64,000 bases of DNA from Magicicada septendecula (taxonomy: Eukaryota > Arthropoda > Insecta > Hemiptera > Cicadidae), in contig CM068367.1 of NCBI GenBank assembly GCA_034769895.1, forward strand, positions 1,311,891,046-1,311,955,045, read 5' to 3'. Positions 53,946 through 64,000 of the stretch are shown here, one piece after another. The notes below the pieces were generated by a model. It was not told where the DNA came from. It did not search any database and saw only the letters and a program-made list of their open reading frames with translations. Position 1 is the stretch's first letter. Each line of letters begins with the position of its first letter. Both the position numbers and the translations under genes were made by a program.

Positions 53946-56900
53946 ATAAAAATAATACAATAATAATTGAGTAATTATGAATGAAATATTTTCTTTAATA
54001 ACTATTGTATTGTATGGAATTTGTAATAATAAAAATAAAATTGCTGTGTGTGTTCTTAAATTGGTGTGTTTATATTGGTGTGGCTCTCGACGTCTTACTG
54101 GCCTGAAACACTTCCTTAAGTTTCCCAGCTGGTCGAGTCCCAATGGTAGCAAGACTGGTCGAGTAGCGTAATGTTGATGAAGAAATGTATGTTCAGCTTC
54201 ACCGAAAGTTTCAAAACAAAAATTATTGTTTTGAAAAAAATTTAAAAAAAAAATTGTTTATAAAAAAAATAATTAAAAATTTTTTTTTTAATTTTATTAA
54301 TTAATTAATTATAATCAATTAATTAATATAGGGCTGTGAAGTTTTAAAAAGTGTAATGCTCTTCTGAAAATTTTTATTAAAGTTTTGGTATATTTTAAAT
54401 AAACTATCACCACTCATAAGATGGTCTTCAAACCAATCGATACTTGTTTACCTTTTTATTTTTTAGGTTATCTTCACTTATAGGTGGTAAAGTCCTGACA
54501 GATTATTAATTATAATTATATTAATGATAACTAGTAATATTTATGAAATGAAGAACTATTTAGTGTTGAAGAATATTAATGTTTTATTAATTAATAGCAA
54601 TTTGACTCTTATCGATTATTATCGACTCTCAGGATATCGAAAAAGTTACAAAGTATATTATATAAAAATTATACAGGGTTCTTTAAACAGCCAATTATTA
54701 TCAAAGTCAGAGAAATCGGGCCAATATTTAAAAAGTATAACGTTACATCAAATTAATAATTATTACTAAACACAAACATGGAATAATAATATGAAAATAA
54801 AATAATTGTTTTCACCAAACAGCTGGGTTTAACTAGGAGGCGTTGCAGGCGATGACGACCAATATTGCAAATGGCTGCCGTGAAGTTAGTAAGATGTCAT
54901 TCGTATATTCGACGTTCCAAATAAAAGATTTTCCTGTAGTATTCCTGTTCTGATGTCTGCGAATCTCTTGTTAAATGTTGTGTAGTGACTGGTGTAGTGT
55001 TTCTGGGTTGTATTTAGTATATCCGTGTAATTATAAGTCAAAACACTTTTCCCAATTCCGACACTAAATTGGTTAATATATTATTCAGTTTTCTGGTGTT
55101 TTGTGGTGTTTTTCGGAGTAGAAATGTATTGTTCTGTGTTATGGAGTGTTTCTTGATTGTTTCTGTTATAATATGATAGTTTTAGAAGTATTTTACAAGT
55201 CACTCGCGATTTCACAATAACGTACTATACACTCGCTTTATATGACTATTATAAGTTAGGTTAGGCACGTTACAAAACGTTTGTCATGTTAACCGTTCAA
55301 ATACCAATAATTAACTAACTGTTTCCTCCAGTTTCAATTAAATTCTTAGCCAATATAATATTATTCTTAACATTGTTCAAATATATTTTCATATCCTGTG
55401 CACACTTTAATATTTCACTATATAAATACCTAAACTTGGGTTATTTATCAATTTTATTCACTAGATGTTATTTAAATTAATCTTTCAGTTCATTCAGCTT
55501 ATTTTCAGATTAAATAATGCCGTTTTCTAGTGTTTTCTGTCCAAAAAATAGTAATTTTACTTTCATTTTTGGTATTCTCTGAAAAGTCAAAACTAGCTTC
55601 CTGTCATCATATAAATTCAGCCATTTTATCAATTATATTTAATATTAATAATCTTATACTGTATTAAAAGGTTTATATTCCCTTATTCTCTTGTAATTAA
55701 CTGAATTAGTTGTATTCTGAAACATTATTCTGGAATATATGACTCCCATGTCCAAATTTCTGAGTTTAGTCATTTTCATTTTCATTTATAATTCTGAATA
55801 TAATTTATTAAAACCTCTCTAAATGGTATGTGCAATTATATGGCATGATCTCAAGTTTATTTTGTCTAAACCCCTTTTGTTTATTTGCTTTTAAATGAGT
55901 AATTTCTCTGTTTTGATGAAGTTTGGTTTCCATTCTTTTGGCCTATGATTTTTTAACAATTTTTCTTACAAAATATTTTACAAACAATATATGATGTGTG
56001 ATACCCTCTCTGACTTTTACATATAGTATTATAAATTGAACATTTTTTCAAGTTACACAATAACAATTAGTATTGGTTACAATACAAATAATAGTTAAAA
56101 CAAATAAAGAATTTTTTTTTTTTTTAAATAAATGGTTGTCTTCAAGTCAGACATTTTACAACAAAATCCTTATTTCTAACATGGAAATATGGTTTACAAA
56201 AAAGGTTTTTTACTAACTAACATCTTAATTACTCTCGACTATTTACAAGTAGTAACTATTTTTATAGTTCTGATGTTAGTTGTATCAGACCCAAACAAAT
56301 GGCCTTATATCTAAAACATTTTTAAACATTCTTGTACTATATACATAAAAAACTTATATTTATATTTTTATTTCTAACTATTATTATAAGTAGGATTCTA
56401 CAGTTTTTATACCGTCTTTTATACATTGTCTTTGGGGAATTGTACCCTGTCAATAATAAATAAATAGTATAAATTGTTCGAAAAGTATCATGAAATCTGT
56501 TTTTCTTTTTTCATATAAAACAAAATGTTATTTTAAACAGATTTATGTCTTATAAAAAACATATTGTCACAGTACACATTTCAAGTCATTGAAAATCGTA
56601 TATTTCATTGCATTCAATGTTTGTGATTGCCAAGAATGAAACACAAGGTTCATTTTTTATAATACCCAAAACTATCACTGGTTCACTTTGCACTTATATA
56701 TTATGTTATTGCTAAATGGTCGTATAGTCTTATTAACATAATAAATTGGTTAGCGTTTTTCAATGGAGATTTGTTCCATGGGTACTATATTATTGTTTCA
56801 TCTTAGTTCACAGGCAACTTTTACTTTATACACTTCTCTCTCTTAAATTTATATACATGTGGTTTTTATTTCGTTATACTTTTATTTTTAAATATTTATT

Positions 56901-57705
56901 TTGGGGATATAGGGATTTGGGTGTCTTTTATAAGAGCATGACATCTTCTTCAGGATGCTGCCTTCTTCTTCTTTCATCAGTCTTCTTTTCTCCTGCCTTC
57001 TGGGACTGGTATCTTCTCCATTTTCTTCTTGATGCCATCATGTTTCTTGGGATCTTCTCCATCTTCTTCTTTATTTCAGAAATACACTACCTGTATTGGT
57101 TGATCTTGGCTTATTTTAGGGTTTCTATTCTATTTATTCTCCCTCGTTGTGGGTTTGGTCATATTCTGTACTGCTTGGTTATTTACTTTCTTACCTTCCT
57201 GGGTTATACCTTGAAAACCTTTGGTTATGAGACTGGTTTTGGATGACTCATCGCTAGTAACTCCTTTTATTTGAACTTGTATTTTCTTTATAATAATGAT
57301 TTCTTTCCACAGTTGCTATGAATTAATCTTTTTATATTAAACTTAATGCTTTCTTCCAAATTTAAATATTATAACTTTATTATTCTAATGATCAATTGCC
57401 ATTCAATATTATGCTTATATCTGTCACGCTACAGATTGCTCTCCTCCAGAAGTAATTATTTCAGACATGTTTATGGATGAAATAAGTTCTTATGATAATT
57501 TCATCATTTCTTATAATTCATTTTCTTCTCCATCTTTATATCGACTTTTTTATATTAGAGTTTTATTAATTTTATATATATGGTTACTTGTCTTACTACT
57601 GATCCTTTTCGGATAGTTAGTGTCTTCTGAGATATATTATAATTGTAATACATTTTCTTCCTTTATCAACTTCGTGTTGTATCCTTGGGATATTAATTCC
57701 CTAAC

Positions 57706-57880
57706 ATTCCCTATCACGTGGGCTGGGGCAGATCAGAGGGGCACTGTACGCTACTTCTCTGCTGGCCATACACCACTTCTATAAATTGAGTACAGAGGCA
57801 TATCCATCCCTGCTCAAAAACATAATGCTGCTGGAATTATCTTCAGTCAGTCATCGAATAAATAAATAAAAAGTAGTCTC
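57706..57880 (+). other. GC-richer island in the long LTR of D
   Basis: CCCTATCACGTGGGCTGGGG ... TATAAATTGAGTACAGAGGC ... AATAAATAAATAAA. A TATA-like box and a poly(A)-signal-like cluster, in plus orientation, within an otherwise AT-rich LTR. It could be a small solo LTR or SINE insertion, or a control region. No target duplication was found. Confidence 0.35.
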
Positions 57881-58929
57881 ATTTTCGACTAATAAAAATA
57901 TCTTTGGATTCTCCACTTCGTAGTCTCTCAGATTATCTCACATTTTCTATCTTAATAAATCTTCATAATCATTATTATACTCATTACATATATATTTTTT
58001 CAAAACTCTTAACTTGTCTGATATATTTAATTTAATTATGGTTGAAAACCTTTCTTTTAATAATTCTGGTTACTGTTTACAGTGTAACTCTCTCTCTTCT
58101 TCATCTGAATTCTCTTTATACTTTCTTCTGGTTACTCATAGTATTAGCATGGTCTTTATAAATAGTCTTTCGTATTCATTATTTGAATGGTCTTAATATA
58201 TTATATTTAATTTTTTAACATTATATCTTTACATTAGATATACTGGTTGTTATATTGATCATTTTCTTTAAACATTTTGGTTCTTTCCTTTCTCTTAGAA
58301 AGTTATTAATCCGCCTTCGCATTCATTAACATTAATTCATTTATATCATATTTCATGTGGTATTTCTTCTCTTTGCATTTCATATAGGTCTTATTATTAT
58401 CATTGGTTCAAAATCATCTTCTACATATGTTTGGTATGAGTTGTTCTTCTTTGCTCTTAATTAACTGTTTTCATTATCGTTTCATAGGTAATTAGTCTCT
58501 TTGCTTCCAAATTTTTTCTTCTCTTGCATATTACACTCTTTTTTGTTATTCTTCTCTACTCCTTCAAATGCTATTGTGAATGTCTAGCATTTATTCTGGA
58601 TTAAAGTTAATTCTCTTTTCTGAATTAATCACTTTATTTTCTTCTTAATTCAATTATAATTGACACATAATTATTTTTTGGAACTTGGTTAGTTTTAATG
58701 TAAAATTCAAACTATTCTTTTTATTTAATTGAAAAATATTTCTCATAAATCCTTGTAATATGTTGATCTTATCTTGTTTCAAAGTTCTGACGTTCTATCA
58801 ACATTCAAATTCTGTTTAATTCATTTATTCCCAGAATTGTTTCATTCAGAATTGTTTATAGTATTATATTATCTTACTATTATTTCTGAATGTTTTGGTA
58901 TTTCTCCAAATTCAAATTCTTCTTAATTA

Positions 58930-59494
58930 TTTAACATAAAGTTTTCTCACAAACTTAGTTATAGTAAGTTGGTCTTACTTCATTTTAAATTTTTTTTTTT
59001 TTTTTGTATTTTAAATTCAAAATTCCTTTCTTCTTAATTCTTCCAAACTGTTTTTCTCATAATTCAGTGGTAGTAAGCTGTGCTTACATAATTTTAAATT
59101 TTTTTAAATTAAGTTCAAAATTCTCTCTCTTTCTCTTTCTTCCATAAAGTTTTGTTCTAAATTATCAGGTTGTAGTAAGATGTACTTACCCAATTTTAAA
59201 TTTTTATAAATATATTTCAATTCAAAAGTCTTTCTTTTTCTTTCTTCCATAAAGTTCGTTCCAAAATTATTAGGTTGTAAGTTGTTCTTACATATTTTAG
59301 AATTTTTTTAAATAATTAAATTAAAAAATTCGTGTTCTTTCTCTTTCTTCCAAAAAGTTTGTTCAAATTATTAGGTTGTAAGTTGTTCTTACATATTTTA
59401 GAATTTTTTTAAAATTAAATTAAAAAATTCTTCTTCTTTTAATTCTCCAGAATGTTCTTTTCAAAATATTAGGTTGTAGTAAGATGTACTTACA
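58930..59494 (+). repeat. Tandem repeats of about 90-100 bp at the U3 edge of D's LTR
   Basis: About five or six units built of TTAGGTTGTAGTAAGATGTA, CTTACATTATTTTAAATTTT, TTAAATTCAAAATTCTTTC and TTCTTCCAAAAAGTTTGTTC. On the element's sense strand these lie just downstream of the LTR start, where enhancer repeats of retroelements usually sit. Confidence 0.85.
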
Positions 59495-59546
59495 TTATTT
59501 TCGAATTTTTATAAATTAATAAATTCAAAATTCTAAAACTCACAAC

Positions 59547-59693
59547 TCATTCTTCATAATATTTCTTCATAGAAGCTTGATTGTACACTCCTTTGATTTT
59601 TCCTGAAACGATTTCCTTCAACTCATATGTATTGTTATGCTTATCATTTACCACAACATATGGGCATATATTGTACTCTACACTGGCCCATAT
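59547..59693 (-). pseudogene. pol: Integrase C-terminus remnant of element D
   Basis: Minus-strand reading YVVVNDKHNTYELKEIV, then GKIKGVYNQASMKKYYEE and stop, aligns directly with the end of element B's integrase (NTYMVSDPINNRVKGTYNQTEIKKYYE). It lies only about 100 bp from the protease start of the same element, so reverse transcriptase, RNase H and nearly all of integrase are deleted. A short Arg/Lys-rich stretch at 59697-59757 may be another integrase scrap. Confidence 0.85.
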
Positions 59694-59797
59694 TATTTAT
59701 ACTTTTGTAAGTTGATCTTCTCTTTTTCTTTCCTTATAAATGCCTTCTCTTCTAAATGTCGCTCTTTGATGGTTAGCTCCTCTTACTCCTTCAAATG

Positions 59798-60040
59798 TTA
59801 GGTTTTTCCACATTTATTCTGGATTCTCTCCAACTCATTGGAGTTTATTATTGAAATATTAGCTCCTGTGTCTATCATTATTTTAGCGGGAACTCCTTCC
59901 ACCTCCGCTGTTATATAAATTATCTCATTATTACTGTTGCTGAGACTCTTCTCGTTCTCTTCCAAAAGTTCAGTTCGTATGTCTTTCAGATAATGGTTAC
60001 ATATAATAGTGATGTTTTTATGCTGGTTTTCTTGTCGCAA
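59798..60040 (-). pseudogene. pol: Protease N-terminal part of element D pol
   Basis: 80 codons ending shortly after the active site AKIMIDTGANISIINSNE. The C-terminal half of the protease and the flap are missing at the deletion edge. It lies in a separate frame just downstream of gag, as expected for a gypsy pol start. Confidence 0.85.
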
Positions 60041-60093
60041 TTCATCCTTTTCTAACCCAGGAAGTATAAGCAGTAACGGGTCATCGTTGTTGA

Positions 60094-62460
60094 TTACTGC
60101 CTCCTCTCGTTTAAAGTATTTTGGTCATTGTTTAAGTTATTGTTGACCGAGGCATCGTTCGGGAAACTCTGGTTTGTTTCCTGACGTTCTGTACCCTGGT
60201 TGATGTTTAACGCCCTGTTCGGTTGTCTGCCAAGATCTTCCAGGCTGGTACTTCGTCTTCCCTCTTCGTGTCTTGGGCCGTCTCGTTCCGCACTCCTCCA
60301 TCTTCGGTCGGCGCCGTGGAAGCTGCTCCTCCTCGGTTGATAATATCTCCTGGGTCCGCGATCTTCTGCTCTTATAAAATTTACCCTAGGACGCGACACT
60401 CGGTTATTACTATTGCTATTACTGTTATTACTAAAATTATTATTATAGTAATTTCGGTTAGGTGGGTAAGGTCTGTCACCATTATTGTTGGGATATGGAT
60501 TTCTCTGACTGTATGGGACATTATTATTTTGTTGATAAAAATTGTTTCTATTGTTTGGGTAGGGGTTGTTATTCCTAACGCCGTTAAAATTACCGTTAAA
60601 CTGGTTATTACGCGGCGGGTTGTTATGGCCGTCGTAATTACTGGGCTGGTTCCGGTTACTTGTATGGTTATTGCCGTTATTGGGGTAGGTAGTCGGCCTT
60701 ACTTCTGGTCTCTCATTTCTCTTTCTGCTCTGCCGATAATACTCTTCGTTCTCGTATCCCTCCAATAACTCGGTCATTCCCTGGATCGTCTTGATCTGGC
60801 TACCTCTCCGGGCCCTGATAATGTCCTCATCATAGTGATACGATATCTTGTTCACTAAACATTCTTCTGGGATTGCTGGCTCAAGGTGTTTTGCCATACA
60901 CACCTTCCCCAAGAAATATGCCGTCATACTGCTACCTAATTGTGACCTGTATCTTCCATTACAAATATTGTCCCGGATCAAGTTCTGGGTGGTCTCAGAC
61001 CAGTATTTTGTCTTAAACATTTTCCGGAACTGTTGGTAGTCGGAAATTTCACTCCGGTTGGCCATCCACCAATTATCTGTTATGTCTCGGAAAGACTCGT
61101 CGAAAATCTCCCTGCTATGGCTCCATTGAGTAATTTTATGCTTGGTCAAATATTCTTCTACCCTAGCCAGGAACTCCATCGGCTTGCGTTTGTATTGCCG
61201 GAAGTTGAGCCACTCTCGGCTTTCGTTGACAGGTAATCCGGTGAAATGAGTTGGTCTGTTTCTTATTGCTTCCATCTCCTCTCGGCTTTGTCGCACCTGT
61301 CCGGTGATACTGGCCACGGTCTCTTGTATATCGTTACATCGTTCTGTGACTTGGTCGCGTACTTTTCCGAATTCTTCTTGATTTTCCTTTCTCTGTTCTT
61401 CTACCTTCCTACGACTATGTTCTTCAATATTTGTGAACTTGATGTTCACCACTTCTTTAAACTCATGCACCTCCTTTTCGGTCTGGTTGCACTTTCCATC
61501 AATCTCTCGAATCTGTCGATTGACCATTATATTTTCTTCTTCCATCTTCTTATTCATCGCTTTCTTGTTAACCTTGATCTCCTTATTCAGTTCTTCTCGC
61601 AACAATTCCATTCTTTCGTCCAGTTTGTCCAAATTCTCCTGATTTACCTCCCTTAACTCTTCTCTTAGAATTTGATTGTCTTCTCTCAATTCTTCCAATT
61701 TCTCCCCCATCTTCTCTTCCAACTTCCTGTTATCTTCTTTCAACTCTTCCTTCAATTGTCGGTTGTTCTTCTCTATCTTCTTCCTGGTTTCATCTATTTT
61801 CTGATTGGTATTTTCAATTTTATTAAGCAACTCTTCTTTAGTCGCCTTGAATTCTTCCTTGAACGATTGGTTGTCTTCCTTCAATTCTTCCATGTTCTTG
61901 TTCATCCCAGTCAACTCTTCTTTTGTGGATTGATTATCCTTCTTCAATTCTTCTAACTTTCCTCCCATCCTCTCTTCCATCCTCTTGCTGTTTTCTTCCA
62001 TCTTCTCTTCCATCTTCTTGCTGTTTTCTTCTATCTTCTTATTTGTTTCTTCCTTGCTGGATCTAATATCTTCTTTCAAGGACTGGTTGTCTCCCTTCAA
62101 CTCTTCAAATTTCTTATTTAATGCTAATTTGTCTTCCTTCCTTTCTTTATTCTTTTCTTCTTTTGTTTTCATGAACATTTCCATTAATCTGTCCATTTTA
62201 CTCTCTTCCGTTACTTTGGATTTTTCTATATGTCTTTCCTGGACATTTACTTCCCCTGTCTGTGTGGGTATCTCCGGTTGTTCAGTTTGTTTGGACAACA
62301 CCGGCGGTAAAAACTCTTCCACCTCTACTGGCGTTGCCTCTTTGTTGTCCATATCGACTTCTATTTCTTTTTCGGCCTCCGCCGCCCGTTTCTTAGATGT
62401 TGCACGTCGTTGCATTTTCCCTTGAAATTCTCTGGCTTTGTAGCTGTTGCCTAGCTCCAA
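60094..62460 (-). CDS. gag: Gag of gypsy element D, giant coiled-coil form
   Basis: 788 codons, intact, from MELGNSYKAREFQGKMQRR. Residues about 75-400 form an extremely long Glu/Lys/Asn coiled coil with repeated KKMEEKMEENSKRMEE- and ELKEDNQSxKEE-type units. Residues about 415-590 are the capsid core (RKPMEFLARVEEYL, DNWWMANRSEI, KTKYWSETTQNLIRDN, FLGKVCMAKHLEP), very close to element B. Residues about 600-715 are strongly Asn-rich (NNRNNFYQQNNN type), followed by an Arg-rich tail. No CCHC knuckle is present. Since pol is deleted, D would need an element such as B in trans, and its intact Gag suggests selection or recent origin. Confidence 0.92.
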   Translation of the reverse strand: MELGNSYKAREFQGKMQRRATSKKRAAEAEKEIEVDMDNKEATPVEVEEFLPPVLSKQTEQPEIPTQTGEVNVQERHIEKSKVTEESKMDRLMEMFMKTKEEKNKERKEDKLALNKKFEELKGDNQSLKEDIRSSKEETNKKIEENSKKMEEKMEENSKRMEERMGGKLEELKKDNQSTKEELTGMNKNMEELKEDNQSFKEEFKATKEELLNKIENTNQKIDETRKKIEKNNRQLKEELKEDNRKLEEKMGEKLEELREDNQILREELREVNQENLDKLDERMELLREELNKEIKVNKKAMNKKMEEENIMVNRQIREIDGKCNQTEKEVHEFKEVVNIKFTNIEEHSRRKVEEQRKENQEEFGKVRDQVTERCNDIQETVASITGQVRQSREEMEAIRNRPTHFTGLPVNESREWLNFRQYKRKPMEFLARVEEYLTKHKITQWSHSREIFDESFRDITDNWWMANRSEISDYQQFRKMFKTKYWSETTQNLIRDNICNGRYRSQLGSSMTAYFLGKVCMAKHLEPAIPEECLVNKISYHYDEDIIRARRGSQIKTIQGMTELLEGYENEEYYRQSRKRNERPEVRPTTYPNNGNNHTSNRNQPSNYDGHNNPPRNNQFNGNFNGVRNNNPYPNNRNNFYQQNNNVPYSQRNPYPNNNGDRPYPPNRNYYNNNFSNNSNSNSNNRVSRPRVNFIRAEDRGPRRYYQPRRSSFHGADRRWRSAERDGPRHEEGRRSTSLEDLGRQPNRALNINQGTERQETNQSFPNDASVNNNLNNDQNTLNERRQ

Positions 62461-62506
62461 CTAGTGATTGGGCAGAATTTATTGGCCTTCCAATCGCTAA
62501 TTAAAG

Positions 62507-62525
62507 CCCCTAAAGTTGTGCGCCA
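62507..62525 (-). promoter_or_regulatory. Primer-binding site of element D
   Basis: The minus strand reads ATTATTACA|AATTGGCGCACAACTTTAGGGG. TGGCGC follows the LTR end by 3 nt as in element B, but the downstream bases differ. The tRNA was not identified. Confidence 0.65.
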
Positions 62526-62528
62526 ATT

Positions 62529-64000
62529 TGTAATAATAAAAATAAAATTGCTGTGTGTGTTCTTAAATTGGTGTGTTTATATTGGTGTGGCTCTCGACGT
62601 CTTACTGGCCTGAAACACTTCCTTAAGTTTCCCAGCTGGTCGAGTCCCAATGGTAGCAAGACTGGTCGAGTAGCGTAATGTTGATGAAGAAATGTATGTT
62701 CAGCTTCACCGAAAGTTTCAAAACAAAAATTATTGTTTTGAAAAAAATTTAAAAAAAAAATTGTTTATAAAAAAAATAATTAAAAAAATTTTTTTTAATT
62801 TTATTAATTAATTAATTATAATCAATTAATTAATATAGGGCTGTGAAGTTTTAAAAAGTGTAATGCTCTTCTGAAAATTTTTATTAAAGTTTTGGTATAT
62901 TTTAAATAAACTATCACCACTCATAAGATGGTCTTCAAACCAATCGATACTTGTTTACCTTTTTATTTTTTAGGTTATCTTCACTTATAGGTGGTAAAGT
63001 CCTGACAGATTATTAATTATAATTATATTAATGATAACTAGTAATATTTATGAAATGAAGAACTATTTAGTGTTGAAGAATATTAATGTTTTATTAATTA
63101 ATAGCAATTTGACTCTTATCGATTATTATCGACTCTCAGGATATCGAAAAAGTTACAAAGTATATTATATAAAAATTATACAGGGTTCTTTAAACAGCCA
63201 ATTATTATCAAAGTCAGAGAAATCGGGCCAATATTTAAAAAGTATAACATTACATCAAATTAATAATTATTACTAAACACAAACATGGAATAATAATATG
63301 AAAATAAAATAATTGTTTTCACCAAACAGCTGGGTTGAACTAGGAGGCGTTGCAGGCGATGACGACCAATATTGCAAATGGCTGCCGTGAAGTTAGTAAG
63401 ATGTCATTCGTATATTCGACGTTCCAAATAAAAGATTTTCCTGTAGTATTCCTGTTCTGATGTCTGCGAATCTCTTGTTAAATGTTGTGTAGTGACTGGT
63501 GTAGTGTTTCTGGGTTGTATTTAGTATATCCGTGTAATTATAAGTCAAAACACTTTTCCCAATTCCGACACTAAATTGGTTAATATATTATTCAGTTTTC
63601 TGGTGTTTTGTGGTGTTTTTCGGAGTAGAAATGTATTGTTCTGTGTTATGGAGTGTTTCTTGATTGTTTCTGTTATAATATGATAGTTTTAGAAGTATTT
63701 TACAAGTCACTCGCGATTTCACAATAACGTACTATACACTCGCTTTATATGACTATTATAAGTTAGGTTAGGCACGTTACAAAACGTTTGTCATGTTAAC
63801 CGTTCAAATACCAATAATTAACTAACTGTTTCCTCCAGTTTCAATTAAACTCTTAGCCAATATAATATTATTCTTAACATTGTTCAAATATATTTTCATA
63901 TCCTGTGCACACTTTAATATTTCACTATATAAATACCTAAACTTGGGTTATTTATCAATTTTATTCACTAGATGTTATTTAAATTAATCTTTCAGTTCAT
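62529..64000 (-). repeat. 5' LTR of gypsy element D (continues beyond the window)
   Basis: Same sequence as 54022-55492, starting TGTAATAATAAAAATAAAATT. Open frames in it (for example 63031-63276) are identical to those in the left copy and look spurious. Confidence 0.9.

Larger units (their letters stand above)
54022..59494 (-). repeat. 3' LTR of gypsy element D, about 5.5 kb
   Basis: The first 1.47 kb (54022-55492) are repeated at 62529-64000 with only a few differences (for example near 54730, 54827 and 55340), so D is young. The right limit is inferred: it must lie before the integrase C-terminus at 59547, and the last ...GTACTTACA (59485-59494) gives a canonical minus-strand TGTAAG start. 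The interior is AT-rich and has no convincing gene. An LTR this long is unusual and nested insertions cannot be excluded. Confidence 0.65.

Noticed and set aside
54524..54769. 81-codon frame repeated identically at 63031-63276
   Set aside because: Identity is explained by both copies being LTRs of element D; no domain or codon bias supports a gene.
60223..62425. Several long plus-strand frames opposite D gag
   Set aside because: Antisense shadows of the intact minus-strand Gag coding sequence.

Overview
This window looks like a metazoan, most likely arthropod or insect, genomic segment made almost entirely of nested transposable elements. The evidence is spliceosomal intron signals, AT-rich intergenic DNA, long microsatellites, an arthropod-style MADF exon, and families typical of insect genomes (Ty3/gypsy, Polinton/Maverick, Penelope-like, Helitron, Tigger/pogo, LINE). 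No rRNA, tRNA or CRISPR was seen. The species cannot be named from the sequence. LAYOUT: (1) 1-21856 is a Ty3/gypsy retrotransposon, called A (+ strand), with near-identical LTRs, a tRNA-Lys-type primer site, gag, and an intact pol carrying PR, RT, RH and IN motifs. Its 5' LTR holds a poly(A)-tailed retroposon with an 11-bp target duplication. The gag/pol junction of A is split by a 12.3-kb element (3072-15387) with long terminal inverted repeats that start AGTAGAGGG and a perfect 6-bp target duplication CACCCC. Both are Polinton/Maverick hallmarks. It encodes a protein-primed-type family B DNA polymerase (- strand, one frameshift), a BIR (inhibitor-of-apoptosis-type) protein lying on the opposite strand inside a predicted polymerase intron, and two small virus-like proteins. 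No integrase, capsid or packaging gene was seen. This is the most interesting system in the window. (2) A lies in the LTR of an older gypsy element, B (21857-31986, - strand), whose gag and pol carry several breaks. B's left LTR also contains a Penelope-like fragment (22291-23622) with a GIY-YIG domain, 358-bp inverted arms and an 11-bp target duplication. (3) 32022-36208 looks like the leader and very long LTR of a third gypsy relative, C. (4) 36805-44026 holds two head-to-tail composite Helitrons, each with two Helitron-like 3' ends and a 117-bp minisatellite. The second is interrupted by a Tigger/pogo transposon (41435-43646) with a frameshifted transposase. (5) 44880-50520 is a duplicated element built from about 22 units of a ~160-bp tandem repeat. 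(6) 50520-54021 has a decayed LINE reverse transcriptase, one MADF-domain exon and a foldback repeat. (7) 54022-64000 is a fourth gypsy element, D (- strand), with unusually long LTRs and an intact giant coiled-coil, Asn-rich Gag. Its pol is deleted down to the protease start and the integrase C-terminus. RELATIONS: A, B and D share a Gag architecture (long N-terminal coiled coil, capsid core with WW and KYW motifs, Asn/Arg-rich tail, no CCHC knuckle) and B, C and D share a TGGCGC-type primer site, so they look like one gypsy lineage. Nesting and LTR divergence give an order: B is older, the Penelope fragment and A entered B's LTR later, and the Polinton and the small retroposon entered A after that.
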